Source: Spirochaetaceae bacterium
GTDB taxonomy: Bacteria; Spirochaetota; Spirochaetia; Treponematales; Treponemataceae
Assembly: GCA_017416145.1 (NCBI GenBank)
Contig: JAFQDD010000023.1
Coordinates: 124,001 to 188,000 of the forward strand
Length of the DNA stretch: 64,000 nt
Direction of reading: 5' to 3'
Positions 17,150 through 26,030 of the stretch are shown piece after piece. Every line of letters begins with the position of its first letter. Position 1 is the first letter of the stretch. The translations under genes and the position numbers were made by a program. The notes beneath the pieces were generated by a model. That model was not told the origin of the DNA, ran no database searches, and was given only the letters and a program-made list of their open reading frames with translations.

Positions 17150-18556
17150 ATGAAAAAGAACTTGGTTAAAACATTTCTAGCCATTTGTCTTATGTTGAGT
17201 TCTGTTTTTGCCTTTGCACAACAGACTGCGGAGGCAAAAACCACTGCCAACTTTGAAATGAGAGCCCACTCTACTTTGGGCTACGATTTTGCAACAAATC
17301 AAAGTGGTATAGAAACTCAAATTGATCAAATGCAAATTTGGTTTGAAATTTTTCCTTACAACACTTACGGAGTAACTCCCCAAAGTAGCAAAGGTCTTAA
17401 TGTTAGTTTACGAGCCGAAGGTCTAAAATACGCTTTTAAATGGTTTGATATGTACAGACAACCTACAGATGACCTTGGAGAAGCTGTTTCAGACACTGGC
17501 AGATATTCAGAAGCAACTATGAACAACTTTGCCTGCGAAAAAGTTGTTGCAGAAGTTTCTTGGAAAAACTATTACCTTACTTTAGTAAACACAGGAAATC
17601 CAATTTGGTTTTCAAGTGCTTCATTAAAAGGAATATTCAGCGAATTAGCTCAAAAAACTGGAGATGAAAACAAACTTGGAATTCCATTTACAGGTTTAAC
17701 CGAAGACTTATTAAAATCAACTAAGGCAAACTTAGATATTTCAGGGTCAATGGGAATTGGCTACAGAAACGATTTGCTAGATATTTCTGTTCAAGCAGCT
17801 TCAAAAGGCACTTGGGAAAATAACCCAGAAAACGCCTGGGTATTGGGAACTTCAGCAAAAGTAAAACCTATTGAAAATCTAGAAATCCATGGAAACCTAC
17901 TTTCCACAATTAATTACGACAAAGTAACAAACTTTGTAGATTTTACACAATTTGGTATTTCAACAGATTATCAAATCAATTTTTCAGATAAATATGTGCT
18001 AAAACCATATATCGGTTTTGATGGAATGACAAAAAACAATCTATTCACCTACGAAATTGGCGGTGGTATTACATTCCATTGGCGTGGGGCTGATTACAAA
18101 ATAACTCACGACACACTAAATATTTGGAATCTAAAAATGCCAGTTGGAGCTTCTTTGGCAGCCAATATAGACAACGACGGTCAAATAAACCTTATGCTTT
18201 CTGTTTTAGAAGATTCTACAGCAGATGGTCTTATTCCAAATCTTGGAGGTTTTATCCAGTTTGAAATGAGAAATCTAACTGCCGCAAACAACAAAGATGC
18301 AAGAATTGGCGTTGCTTCACAAATTGATTACAAAATCACAAAGAAAATAAATCCGTACATTTTTGGAAAATACGTTCAAGGATATTCAGCTGGAAAAATT
18401 ACAAAAACTGATGATTTAACCACAAGACTGGGAGTTTTGTTTAATCCTGCACCTCGTTTTTCCATTGATTTATGTTACGAACGGAATGATAAAATCGGAG
18501 AAAAACAAGAACTAGATAAGGGAACTTTTACAGCTAAGTTTGCAATAAAATTGTAA
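17150..18556 (+). CDS. Putative outer-membrane beta-barrel of the mannan locus
   Basis: 468 residues with a cleavable signal peptide (SSVFAFAQQTAEAK). The rest is alternating beta-strand sequence rich in aromatic and polar residues (YRNDLLDISVQAASKG, YVLKPYIGFDGM, GGGITFHWRGADYKITHDTL) and ends in TFTAKFAIKL, a typical barrel-terminating strand. It lies in the operon with two lipoproteins and ends at a strong terminator. I infer a porin or oligosaccharide channel for mannan fragments; no named family is recognised. Confidence 0.75.
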   Translation: MKKNLVKTFLAICLMLSSVFAFAQQTAEAKTTANFEMRAHSTLGYDFATNQSGIETQIDQMQIWFEIFPYNTYGVTPQSSKGLNVSLRAEGLKYAFKWFDMYRQPTDDLGEAVSDTGRYSEATMNNFACEKVVAEVSWKNYYLTLVNTGNPIWFSSASLKGIFSELAQKTGDENKLGIPFTGLTEDLLKSTKANLDISGSMGIGYRNDLLDISVQAASKGTWENNPENAWVLGTSAKVKPIENLEIHGNLLSTINYDKVTNFVDFTQFGISTDYQINFSDKYVLKPYIGFDGMTKNNLFTYEIGGGITFHWRGADYKITHDTLNIWNLKMPVGASLAANIDNDGQINLMLSVLEDSTADGLIPNLGGFIQFEMRNLTAANNKDARIGVASQIDYKITKKINPYIFGKYVQGYSAGKITKTDDLTTRLGVLFNPAPRFSIDLCYERNDKIGEKQELDKGTFTAKFAIKL

Positions 18557-18575
18557 TTTTCTTTTAATGATTTTT

Positions 18576-18612
18576 GGCTGTCTCAATTCCTCCTGAGGCA
18601 GCCTTTTTTTTT
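18576..18612 (+). terminator. Rho-independent terminator after the barrel gene
   Basis: GGCTGTCTCA pairs with GAGGCAGCC and is followed by nine or more T residues. Confidence 0.9.
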
Positions 18613-18638
18613 CAAATTGATTTTTTATAGGGGATTTT

Positions 18639-19766
18639 ATGAAAAAAATTGTACTAGGAATATTAATATTTAGTTTACTTTTTACATCTTGTTACATAAC
18701 TTCGCAAAATACTATGAATGAAAACAACAATAACATAAATAATCAACAATCAGGTGAACTTTCAATGGCAGGGAAAAACAAAGTTAGGTTGTTAAACTAT
18801 CTAAAATCAGAAGTTTGGGAAAAGAAAACTCTTTCTGGCCAAATGGATTTAACTTGGGATGACAGCATTGATATGCTAAAAAAGGTTTATTCCTCCACAG
18901 GAAAATATCCTGCAATTAGTGGTTATGATTTTATGAACATTGGACTTTCTGGCTGGCCTGGAGAAAATCAAACAGAAGAAGCAATTTCGTGGTGGAATAA
19001 TGCAAAAAACACAGGGAAACACGGAATTGTAACATTTTGTTGGCACTGGAGAGAACCTGGAAAATCTGGCGGAGACTTTTATTCAGAAAAAACAAGTTTT
19101 ACAATCCCAATGAAAAATGGTGCCTTAGACACAAGCCACAGCAATTTTTCCAAAATCAAAACTGATTTAGACAAAGTTGCCACAGAACTTACTAAACTAA
19201 AAAATGCCGGAGTTCCAGTGCTTTGGAGACCTCTTCACGAAGCTGGAGGAGATCCTCAATATAACAATCCATGGTTTTGGTGGGGAGCAAGTGGAAATTC
19301 AAAAACAGAAAAAGCCACTTCCTACAAAGCATTGTACATTTATATGTACGAATATTTTACATACACAAAAAAATTGGATAATTTGATTTGGGTTTGGAAT
19401 GGACAAGTAAAAGAATATTATCCTGGAGATGAATATGTGGATATTATCAGTGAAGATATTTATGCTGAAAATCACGAAAGTCAAATATCAAAATTTAACA
19501 ATGCAAAAAATTACACATCTGACGAAAAAATGATTGCACTTTCAGAAAATGGTAGAATTCCTCTTCCAGAAAATATGCAAAAAGATAAGGCTAACTGGCT
19601 TTGGTTTATGACTTGGAATGATGGCAATCAAAGTGGCACAAACGAAAGCAATTTTTGGGAAGGTTCTTATTACAATGAAGATTCAATCAAGACAGCTGTT
19701 TATAGTCATGAAAATATAATTACTTTGGATGAACTACCAGACTTAACATCCTACCCCTTGCAGTAA
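18639..19766 (+). CDS. GH26 endo-beta-1,4-mannanase lipoprotein
   Basis: 375 residues. The signal ends SLLFTSCYIT (Cys about 19), followed by an Asn-rich linker (about 30-42) that lifts the enzyme off the membrane. The GH26 barrel is clear: the LSGQMDLTW opening, VTFCWHWREPG, the acid/base motif VLWRPLHEAGG (Glu about 201) with NPWFWWG, and the nucleophile in IALSENGRIP (Glu about 303). A surface-anchored endo-mannanase complementing the GH5_7 enzyme. AGGGGA precedes the ATG, and its leader (18617-18638) closely resembles the stretch before the other mannanase gene. It follows a terminator, so it has its own promoter or depends on read-through. Confidence 0.93.
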   Translation: MKKIVLGILIFSLLFTSCYITSQNTMNENNNNINNQQSGELSMAGKNKVRLLNYLKSEVWEKKTLSGQMDLTWDDSIDMLKKVYSSTGKYPAISGYDFMNIGLSGWPGENQTEEAISWWNNAKNTGKHGIVTFCWHWREPGKSGGDFYSEKTSFTIPMKNGALDTSHSNFSKIKTDLDKVATELTKLKNAGVPVLWRPLHEAGGDPQYNNPWFWWGASGNSKTEKATSYKALYIYMYEYFTYTKKLDNLIWVWNGQVKEYYPGDEYVDIISEDIYAENHESQISKFNNAKNYTSDEKMIALSENGRIPLPENMQKDKANWLWFMTWNDGNQSGTNESNFWEGSYYNEDSIKTAVYSHENIITLDELPDLTSYPLQ

Positions 19767-19825
19767 AAAAAGATTTCATATAATTTAATAAAGGTTATTT
19801 ATTCATAAAAAAATAGGAAGTTGCC

Positions 19826-20815
19826 ATGGGATTAACCATAAAAGAAATTGCGGAAATGGCACAAGTTGCAAAAAGTACAGTTTCAAAAGTTCTAAACGGA
19901 CAAAAAGGAATTAGCGAAGAAAAACGCAATAGAATTCTTAAAATTATACAAGAAGTAAACTATCAACCAAATTCTGCAGCACGTGCTCTTTCAAAAAAAC
20001 AAAACGGAACAATTGGTTTTATTCTCCCCCACGAAGCAGGCTATTCTCTTTCTGGGCTTTATTGGACAGAAATAGTAACAGCCGTTGCTTCTGAAGTTGC
20101 CCGTCATGGTAACAACCTAATGATTATTACCCCAGCAGAAGAAGGAGAACCTTTTCACAATTTAGAAGCCGCTATCCGTAGCCACGTTATTGACGGTTTG
20201 ATAATCGGCGCAGAACAAATTGATACAAAAAATATGTATCTTATTATGAGCGAAAATATTCCTTTTGTGTTTATTGGACAGAATCAAACTTTACAACATT
20301 TTTGTGTTGATGTTGATAATCAAGAAGGTTCAGAAAAAATAATTTCTCAACTAATCGACCACGGATATAAAAAAATAGCTTGTATTTCCGGCCCACAAGA
20401 ATATCAGTACACCAGAGAACGCCTTGACGGTTTTAGAAATATTATGATGAATGCTGGGTTAGAAGCTGGTAGAGTTTTTCACACTTCGTATCACGAAGAA
20501 GATGCTATGAAAACTGCCACCACATTGATAGAAACTTTCCCAGACACAGATGCAATTTACATTACAGCTGGAGGAACTTTCGCCCTAGCTATTTTCGATG
20601 CCCTTCGTTTTGGTGGAATCTCTTTAAAAGATATTGGCTTTGGAATTTTTGACGATAACAAAATCTTTGATTTTTTAGACTTTCCAATTATTACAGCAGA
20701 ACAACCAATTAAACAAATGGGAACTTTAGCTACAAAGATTTTATTTGATCAACTTGCTGGAAATCCACCAAAAGAATTTATTCACCGACTACCTGTAAAC
20801 ATTGTTTTAAGATAA
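19826..20815 (+). CDS. LacI-family transcriptional regulator of the mannan locus
   Basis: 329 residues. The N-terminal helix-turn-helix is TIKEIAEMAQVAKSTVSKVLNGQKGISEEKRNRI, with the hinge helix around NSAARALSKKQNGTIGF. A periplasmic-binding-protein-like effector domain follows (about 60-329). AGGAAG precedes the ATG. It lies directly after the GH26 mannanase, and near-palindromic CG-centred sites of LacI type occur in the divergent promoter region at 15.4-15.74 kb, so it probably represses both arms until a manno-oligosaccharide binds. The effector is inferred. Confidence 0.93.
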   Translation: MGLTIKEIAEMAQVAKSTVSKVLNGQKGISEEKRNRILKIIQEVNYQPNSAARALSKKQNGTIGFILPHEAGYSLSGLYWTEIVTAVASEVARHGNNLMIITPAEEGEPFHNLEAAIRSHVIDGLIIGAEQIDTKNMYLIMSENIPFVFIGQNQTLQHFCVDVDNQEGSEKIISQLIDHGYKKIACISGPQEYQYTRERLDGFRNIMMNAGLEAGRVFHTSYHEEDAMKTATTLIETFPDTDAIYITAGGTFALAIFDALRFGGISLKDIGFGIFDDNKIFDFLDFPIITAEQPIKQMGTLATKILFDQLAGNPPKEFIHRLPVNIVLR

Positions 20816-20950
20816 TTTTTAAATTTTACTTTTTTCGTGATATACTGGTACACGTTTTTAAAACTTTTTCCTTGACCTAGTAAAACTCTATAAGTATTTT
20901 TCTTTTTGGGAACACTTTTGAACACTGAGTTTTCCCAAGGAGAGAATATT

Positions 20951-22279
20951 ATGAGTACTTTACAGGACACAACAAATCAACAGCAACTTACAGCTGCTGA
21001 ATCAAATCCAATTCGACTAAAATGGATGACTGGATTTCCACCAAACGACGACAAAATCATCTCGGCTGCCGACGGTTCATTTTTTAATTTCCCTGCAATT
21101 CGTTATAGCGTAAATCATATGCGAGAATTTTTTCCAAATCGAATTGTAGAAGCTTCAAGAGAAAAAACATACAAGTTCAAAGAAAAACTTGATCCAAATA
21201 TTGATTCTTTAACTTTTATTCCTTGGAGCCCAATTTCAAGTTCACTTTCAAATGGGGAATGGAAATCTGAAAATCAATTTTTCATAGAAACAACTATGGC
21301 TCCAGTTACTATCAAAACATTCTTGGATTTAAACTACGTTGATGGAATAATTATCCTTCACGACGGAAAAATCATTTATGAACGCTATCCAGCTGGTCTA
21401 AAACCTAACGGAATCCACGCAGCTATGTCCGTAACAAAATCCTTTATCGGTTTTTTGGCCTCCATTTTGATTGCAGAAAAAACTATAAAACCAGAAAAAC
21501 TTGTTACAGACTATCTTCCAGAACTTTCAAAATCAGGATTTGCAGGAGCCACAGTTCAACAAGTTTTAAATATGACAACTGCAATCCAATACAGCGAAGA
21601 TTACAACAATCCCAATGCAGAAGTTTGGCAATATTCCCAAGCAGGAAATCCTTTCAAATCAGAAAAATACACAGGTCCAAAAAATATTTATAAATTTTTG
21701 GAAACTGTGAAAAAAATCCCAAAACAAGAACACGGCGAACTTTTCGGCTACAAAACCATAAACACAGAAGTTATGGGTTGGATTATTTCTCGTGTTACTA
21801 ATATGTGTGTTACAGAATTAATATCAAAAAAAATCTGGATTCCAATGGGAGCTTCCACAGACGGATTATTTTTACTAGACTCAGCAGGAAAAGCCCAAGC
21901 TGGTGGAGGTTTTAGCTTAAACCTACGAGATATGGCTATTTTTGGGGAAATGCTTAGAAACAAGGGCAAGATGGGAAACAAACAAATTATTCCAGAAGAA
22001 GCAGTGGAACTAGTTTCTCGTGGTGGTGATCCAAAAGTTTTTGCAAAATCAGAAGAATATCCAAAATTAAAAGGTTGGAGTTACCACAATTTTTGGTGGA
22101 TTACAAACAATTCTCACGAAGCATATATGGCTCGAGGAGTTCACGGTCAAGCAATCTACATTGATCCAAAAGCAAAAATGGTTATTGCACGATTTGCTTC
22201 ACATCCACTATCTTCTAACAAATACATTGATCCAATTTCAATTCCAGCTTACGAAGCAATCGCTGAATATTTAATATAA
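20951..22279 (+). CDS. Serine hydrolase, class C beta-lactamase fold
   Basis: 442 residues without a signal peptide. It has the SxxK motif in AAMSVTKSFIGF, a Tyr-containing GYKTINTEVMGW segment in place of YxN and a late MARGVHGQAIYID region corresponding to the HxG/KTG element. This group includes esterases, peptidases and 6-aminohexanoate-dimer hydrolases rather than true beta-lactamases, so the substrate is unknown. I chose the ATG at 20951, preceded by AAGGAGAG, over an upstream in-frame ATG at 20906 that lacks a site. It is monocistronic, after the LacI gene. Confidence 0.85.
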   Translation: MSTLQDTTNQQQLTAAESNPIRLKWMTGFPPNDDKIISAADGSFFNFPAIRYSVNHMREFFPNRIVEASREKTYKFKEKLDPNIDSLTFIPWSPISSSLSNGEWKSENQFFIETTMAPVTIKTFLDLNYVDGIIILHDGKIIYERYPAGLKPNGIHAAMSVTKSFIGFLASILIAEKTIKPEKLVTDYLPELSKSGFAGATVQQVLNMTTAIQYSEDYNNPNAEVWQYSQAGNPFKSEKYTGPKNIYKFLETVKKIPKQEHGELFGYKTINTEVMGWIISRVTNMCVTELISKKIWIPMGASTDGLFLLDSAGKAQAGGGFSLNLRDMAIFGEMLRNKGKMGNKQIIPEEAVELVSRGGDPKVFAKSEEYPKLKGWSYHNFWWITNNSHEAYMARGVHGQAIYIDPKAKMVIARFASHPLSSNKYIDPISIPAYEAIAEYLI

Positions 22280-22374
22280 TATTATTCTAGGGCTTGATTT
22301 TTTGCAAAAAAGTAACAAAATAATTGATTTCACGTGTATAATATTAAAAGATTTTTCCCAAAAGAGGTAAATTG

Positions 22375-22926
22375 ATGAAATCAATTATTATTTACAGTTC
22401 CCAGACTGGCTTTACTGAAAAATATGCAAAATGGCTTTCTGAAGCCCTAGAATGTGATATTCTTCCCCTAAAACAAGCAAAAAAACTGGATTTTCAAGAA
22501 TATGATGCAGTGATTTATGGCGGCTGGTGCTGTGCTGGAAGCATCAACAATTTAAACTGGATTTTAGAAAAGATTCCAACTTTGCATCAAGCAAACAAAA
22601 AACTAGTGATTTTTGCAGTGGGTGGAAGTCCTATGGAAAATCCAGAATTACCAACTGCCCTAAATAATATGTCAACAAAAATCCAAGAAAAATTACCAGC
22701 AAATACAGATTTTGAAAAAGCATATAAGTTGGTTTATTGTCCAGGAGGCTTTAATTACGATAAAATGAACTTCGGCTCAAAATTAATGATGAAGATGTTT
22801 CTTTCAATGCTAAAGTCAAACAAAAACAAAACCCCTGCTGACGAAGCTATGATAAAAATGATTTCTGGAAACTATGATATTTCAGACAAAAAATACTTAG
22901 AACCAATTTTGGATTATTTGAAATAA
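22375..22926 (+). CDS. Flavodoxin-domain protein
   Basis: 183 residues, soluble. The opening IIIYSSQTGFTEKYAKWLSEAL is a flavodoxin FMN-phosphate loop, followed by AVIYGGWCCAGSINNLNWI, consistent with the flavodoxin-like family that includes HemG-type proteins (PF12724). Likely an electron carrier or flavin-dependent reductase; the substrate is unknown. An ATG at 22375 with AAGAGGT upstream is preferred over an adjacent TTG. It lies just before an A-type flavoprotein gene, suggesting a shared redox role. Confidence 0.82.
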   Translation: MKSIIIYSSQTGFTEKYAKWLSEALECDILPLKQAKKLDFQEYDAVIYGGWCCAGSINNLNWILEKIPTLHQANKKLVIFAVGGSPMENPELPTALNNMSTKIQEKLPANTDFEKAYKLVYCPGGFNYDKMNFGSKLMMKMFLSMLKSNKNKTPADEAMIKMISGNYDISDKKYLEPILDYLK

Positions 22927-22988
22927 TAACTGGTCAAAAGTTAAAAAAATATATAAATTATTGTTAGAATTGATTTTTGGAGAATAAT

Positions 22989-24161
22989 ATGAAAACTGAT
23001 ATTTCTAATAATATAAAGTTTGTTGGTGTAAACGATCATAATATTGACTTGTTTGAAGGTCAATTTATCGTTCCAAATGGAATGAGTTACAATTCCTATA
23101 TTATTTTGGATGAAAAAATCGCTGTTCTTGACTCTGTGGATAAAAATTTTGGGTCAGAATGGATTTCTAACATAAAATCCCAGTTAAATGGAAAAAATCC
23201 AGATTATTTAGTGGTCCATCATATGGAAATGGATCACTCTGCTAATATTAAACTGTTTACAGAAGTCTTCCCTGAGGCAAAAATCGTTGCTTCAAAACTT
23301 GCTTTTGTAATTATGAACAATCTTTTTGACGCAGATTTTTCTGATAAACAAATTGTCGTAACAGAAGGTTCTACACTTTCCTTGGGGAAACATTGTTTAA
23401 ATTTTATCGCAGCACCAAATGTTCACTGGCCAGAAGTTGTTATGTCTTATGAATCTACAGAAAAAATACTATTCTCAGCTGATGGTTTTGGAAAATTTGG
23501 GGCTTTAGACAAAGAAAGCGGAACCAGTCCTGAAGAATGGACTTGTGAAGCTCGTCGCTATTATTTTGGGATTGTTGGAAAATTTGGAGAGCCTGTACAA
23601 GCAGTTCTGAAAAAACTTCCTAATATCCAAATAGAAAAAATATGTCCTTTACACGGACCTATTTTAACAGAAAATCTTTCTTATTACATCAATTTATATG
23701 ATATTTGGTCATCCTACAAACCAGAATCCCAAGGGATTTTTATTGCTTACTCTTCTGTTTATGGCAACACAAAAAAAGCTGTTGAAGAGTTCGCCGAAAT
23801 CCTAAAAGCAAAAGGTTGTACAAAAGTAAAAATCGCCGATTTGGCAAGAGAAGATATGGCTGAATGTGTGGAAGATGCTTTTAGGTATGATAAACTAGTT
23901 CTTGCTACCACCACTTATACCAACGACATTTTCCCAGTAATGAAAGAGTTTATACATCACTTAGTTGATAGAAATTACCAAAACAGAACAATTGGCTTGA
24001 TTGGAAACGGTTCTTGGAATCCTGTGGCAACAAAAGTTATGGCAACAATGTTTGAAAAAAGCAAAAATATTAACTTAGTTGAGCCAAGTGTTACAATAAA
24101 AACTGCATTAAACAAAGAAGCTAGAGAAAATCTTGAAAAATTAGCTGAACACTTGATTTAA
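22989..24161 (+). CDS. A-type flavodiiron protein (O2/NO reductase)
   Basis: 390 residues. The N-terminal metallo-beta-lactamase-like half carries the diiron ligands: HHMEMDHSANIK, NVHWPEV, FSADGFGKFG and LHGPIL. The C-terminal half (from about 250) is a flavodoxin domain (FIAYSSVYGNTKKAVEEFAEIL). These enzymes reduce oxygen to water or NO to N2O, taking electrons from rubredoxin, which protects anaerobes. No rubredoxin domain is fused. The ATG at 22989 has TTGGAGAA upstream. The flavodoxin gene 60 bp before it may act in the same defence. Confidence 0.93.
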   Translation: MKTDISNNIKFVGVNDHNIDLFEGQFIVPNGMSYNSYIILDEKIAVLDSVDKNFGSEWISNIKSQLNGKNPDYLVVHHMEMDHSANIKLFTEVFPEAKIVASKLAFVIMNNLFDADFSDKQIVVTEGSTLSLGKHCLNFIAAPNVHWPEVVMSYESTEKILFSADGFGKFGALDKESGTSPEEWTCEARRYYFGIVGKFGEPVQAVLKKLPNIQIEKICPLHGPILTENLSYYINLYDIWSSYKPESQGIFIAYSSVYGNTKKAVEEFAEILKAKGCTKVKIADLAREDMAECVEDAFRYDKLVLATTTYTNDIFPVMKEFIHHLVDRNYQNRTIGLIGNGSWNPVATKVMATMFEKSKNINLVEPSVTIKTALNKEARENLEKLAEHLI

Positions 24162-24165
24162 ATTC

Positions 24166-24606
24166 TTATTGATTTAAAACTTCTATTGCGGAAACAGAAA
24201 GGGTTTTTGACCAAGCACCGTCTACTGCTGTAAGAACTCCTGTGATTTTTACAGACTTTTCAAGGTTTTCTGCAAGGAGGTTTTCCATTGAGGAAAAGCC
24301 TTCCAAAACAAAGGTTACCTTGCTTTTTGATTTAGGATTTTCGATTAACAACCACTTATTTTCAACTTGTTGCAACTCACCAACAATAGAAAAAGCTTCC
24401 CCAACATTTTCTTCTGTCAAAAAAGAATGATTTGAAACGGTTACAGGAAGAGTAATTTCTTGATTATTTACAAAAGCAGGAATCACAACAACTGATTCTG
24501 AAGTTTTTTCATAAGATTCTTCCAATGTATTTTTTGATTTACATCCAAAAAAAACAAGTCCAAATATTAAAATTACAACTAAGATACCAAAAAGCCAATT
24601 TTTCAT
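24166..24606 (-). CDS. Small lipoprotein with OB-like domain
   Basis: 146 residues. The lipoprotein signal ends LVFFGCKSKN (Cys about 22). The mature half has an OB-fold-like strand pattern (AFSIVGELQQVENKWLLIENPKSKSKVTFVLEG, then SVKITGVLTAVDG). No specific family is recognised; such small OB lipoproteins often bind other envelope components. It converges with the flavodiiron gene, 4 bp apart. AAGGAA lies upstream of the ATG. Confidence 0.7.
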   Translation of the reverse strand: MKNWLFGILVVILIFGLVFFGCKSKNTLEESYEKTSESVVVIPAFVNNQEITLPVTVSNHSFLTEENVGEAFSIVGELQQVENKWLLIENPKSKSKVTFVLEGFSSMENLLAENLEKSVKITGVLTAVDGAWSKTLSVSAIEVLNQ

Positions 24607-24693
24607 AATTATTCCTTATATTATTCTCTGATTTCATTTTATAGAACACTTTTATTATAACATAAGATACAACAACTTTACTACATTTTGTCA

Positions 24694-24840
24694 AACATTT
24701 TAGAAAATGTTAAAAACTAATTAGGAAATGAAAATAATATATTTTCCGAAGACTTTAGGAAGAGTCAGCATTGAAAAGCTGTAAATCCATCTTGGAGGAA
24801 GGAAAACCAAACTTTTTCGATGCGTAGTTTTTCCTTCCTC
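24694..24840. repeat. Intergenic hairpins in a 328-bp gene-free stretch
   Basis: The gap 24607-24934 holds AACATTTT/AAAATGTT (24694-24711), then at 24795-24840 a 12-bp perfect stem (GAGGAAGGAAAA with TTTTCCTTCCTC) around a 22-nt loop. Words AACTAATTAGG, TTGAAAAGCTG and GGAGGAAGGAAAACC also occur, slightly changed, on the minus strand of the structured block at 55411-55556, so the two may be related. No gene is visible. Confidence 0.55.
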
Positions 24841-24845
24841 AAAAC

Positions 24846-24881
24846 AAAAAAAGCGCCTCAGAATAAATATTCCAAAGCACC
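24846..24881 (-). terminator. Rho-independent terminator after guaA
   Basis: On the minus strand GGTGCTTTGGAATA pairs, with several G-U pairs, with TATTCTGAGGCGCT across a short loop and continues into seven T residues. Confidence 0.75.
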
Positions 24882-24897
24882 TTCCATCAATTACAAC

Positions 24898-24931
24898 AAT
24901 TCTTAATTCTTAATTCCGAATTCTGAATTCG
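24898..24931. repeat. Short AATTC-type degenerate repeat
   Basis: AATTCTTAATTCTTAATTCC is followed by two GAATTC hexamers, giving a low-complexity run of TTAATTC/GAATTC units just after the guaA stop. Function unknown. Confidence 0.6.
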
Positions 24932-24934
24932 ATC

Positions 24935-25918
24935 CTATTCCCACTCGATTGTTCCAACTGGTTTTGGAGTTAAATCGTATACAACACGGTTAATTCCTTC
25001 AACTTCAGTTGTAATTCTTGCAGTAATTTTGTGCAAAATGTGATATGGGATTTCTTCGATTGTAGCTGTCATTGCATCAGTTGTGTTTACAGCTCTCATG
25101 ATTGCAGGCCAACCTTCGTATCTTTTGCCATCACGAACACCAACGCTTTTGAAATCTGGCACAGAAATAAAATACTGCCAAACTTTTCCAGCAAGACCAG
25201 CTTTGTCAAACTCTTCACGAAGAATAGCGTCTGCTTCACGTAAAGCGTTTAGTCTGTCTCTAGTGATTGCACCAAGACAGCGAACACCAAGCCCTGGGCC
25301 TGGGAAAGGTTGTCTATAAACCATTCCGTGTGGTAATCCTAAAGCTTCACCAACAACCCGAACTTCGTCTTTGAAAAGTAGACGAACTGGTTCTACAAGT
25401 TCAAACTGCATATCTTCTGGAAGACCACCAACATTGTGGTGAGCCTTTACACCGTCACTTTCAATAATATCTGGATAAATAGTTCCTTGAGCTAGGAAAG
25501 AAATACCTTCTAGTTTACGAGCTTCTTCATCAAAAACCTTAATAAATTCGCCACCAATGATTTTACGTTTTTTCTCTGGTTCAGCCACATCTTTTAGCAA
25601 ATCTAAGAAACGGTCGGAGGCATCAATGTAGATAAGGTTTGCATCAAGTTGTTTTCCAAAAACTTCTATAACTTGTTCACTTTCGCCTTTTCTCATAAGC
25701 CCGTGATTAACGTGAACACAAACCAATTGCTTGCCGATAGCCTTAATCAACAAAGCAGCTACAACAGAACTGTCTACACCGCCAGAAAGAGCAAGTAAAA
25801 CTTTTTTGTCTTTAACTTGTTCCCGAACTAAAGCAACTTGTTCATCAATAAATTTGTTTGCCAATTCTATGGTTGTAATTCTAGCCATATCATCTGGTCT
25901 TTTACTAGGTAAATCCAT
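24935..25918 (-). CDS. guaA: GMP synthase ATP-pyrophosphatase subunit (no glutaminase domain)
   Basis: 327 residues that cover only the C-terminal two-thirds of a bacterial GuaA. Seen: the PP-loop [28 protein letters not shown], the [10 protein letters not shown] segment, [12 protein letters not shown], and the dimerisation domain ending [10 protein letters not shown]. It converts XMP to GMP using ATP and ammonia. Standard bacterial enzymes have an added N-terminal class I glutaminase of about 190 residues; here the ATG at 25918 (AGAGG upstream) begins just before the PPase domain and only about 110 bp separates it from the next gene. So the glutaminase must be a separate protein, as in archaea, or ammonia is used directly. 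Catalytic residues look intact. Confidence 0.92.
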   Translation of the reverse strand: MDLPSKRPDDMARITTIELANKFIDEQVALVREQVKDKKVLLALSGGVDSSVVAALLIKAIGKQLVCVHVNHGLMRKGESEQVIEVFGKQLDANLIYIDASDRFLDLLKDVAEPEKKRKIIGGEFIKVFDEEARKLEGISFLAQGTIYPDIIESDGVKAHHNVGGLPEDMQFELVEPVRLLFKDEVRVVGEALGLPHGMVYRQPFPGPGLGVRCLGAITRDRLNALREADAILREEFDKAGLAGKVWQYFISVPDFKSVGVRDGKRYEGWPAIMRAVNTTDAMTATIEEIPYHILHKITARITTEVEGINRVVYDLTPKPVGTIEWE

Positions 25919-26030
25919 TAACTCAAAACCTCTTTTTCTAAGTATAAATGATTTTACCATTTTTTATTTTTCTGTGAAAAGTACTTTTTAAAATTTTTTT
26001 TTAGGATTTTTTATTTTTTTTATTATTCCA

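Noticed and set aside
20951-22279. Antibiotic-resistance beta-lactamase
   Set aside because: It lacks a signal peptide and a clean YxN/KTG pair; it fits the broad serine hydrolase group instead.
24898-24931. Insertion-sequence end
   Set aside because: The AATTC-type run has no matching partner end, no transposase and no target duplication.
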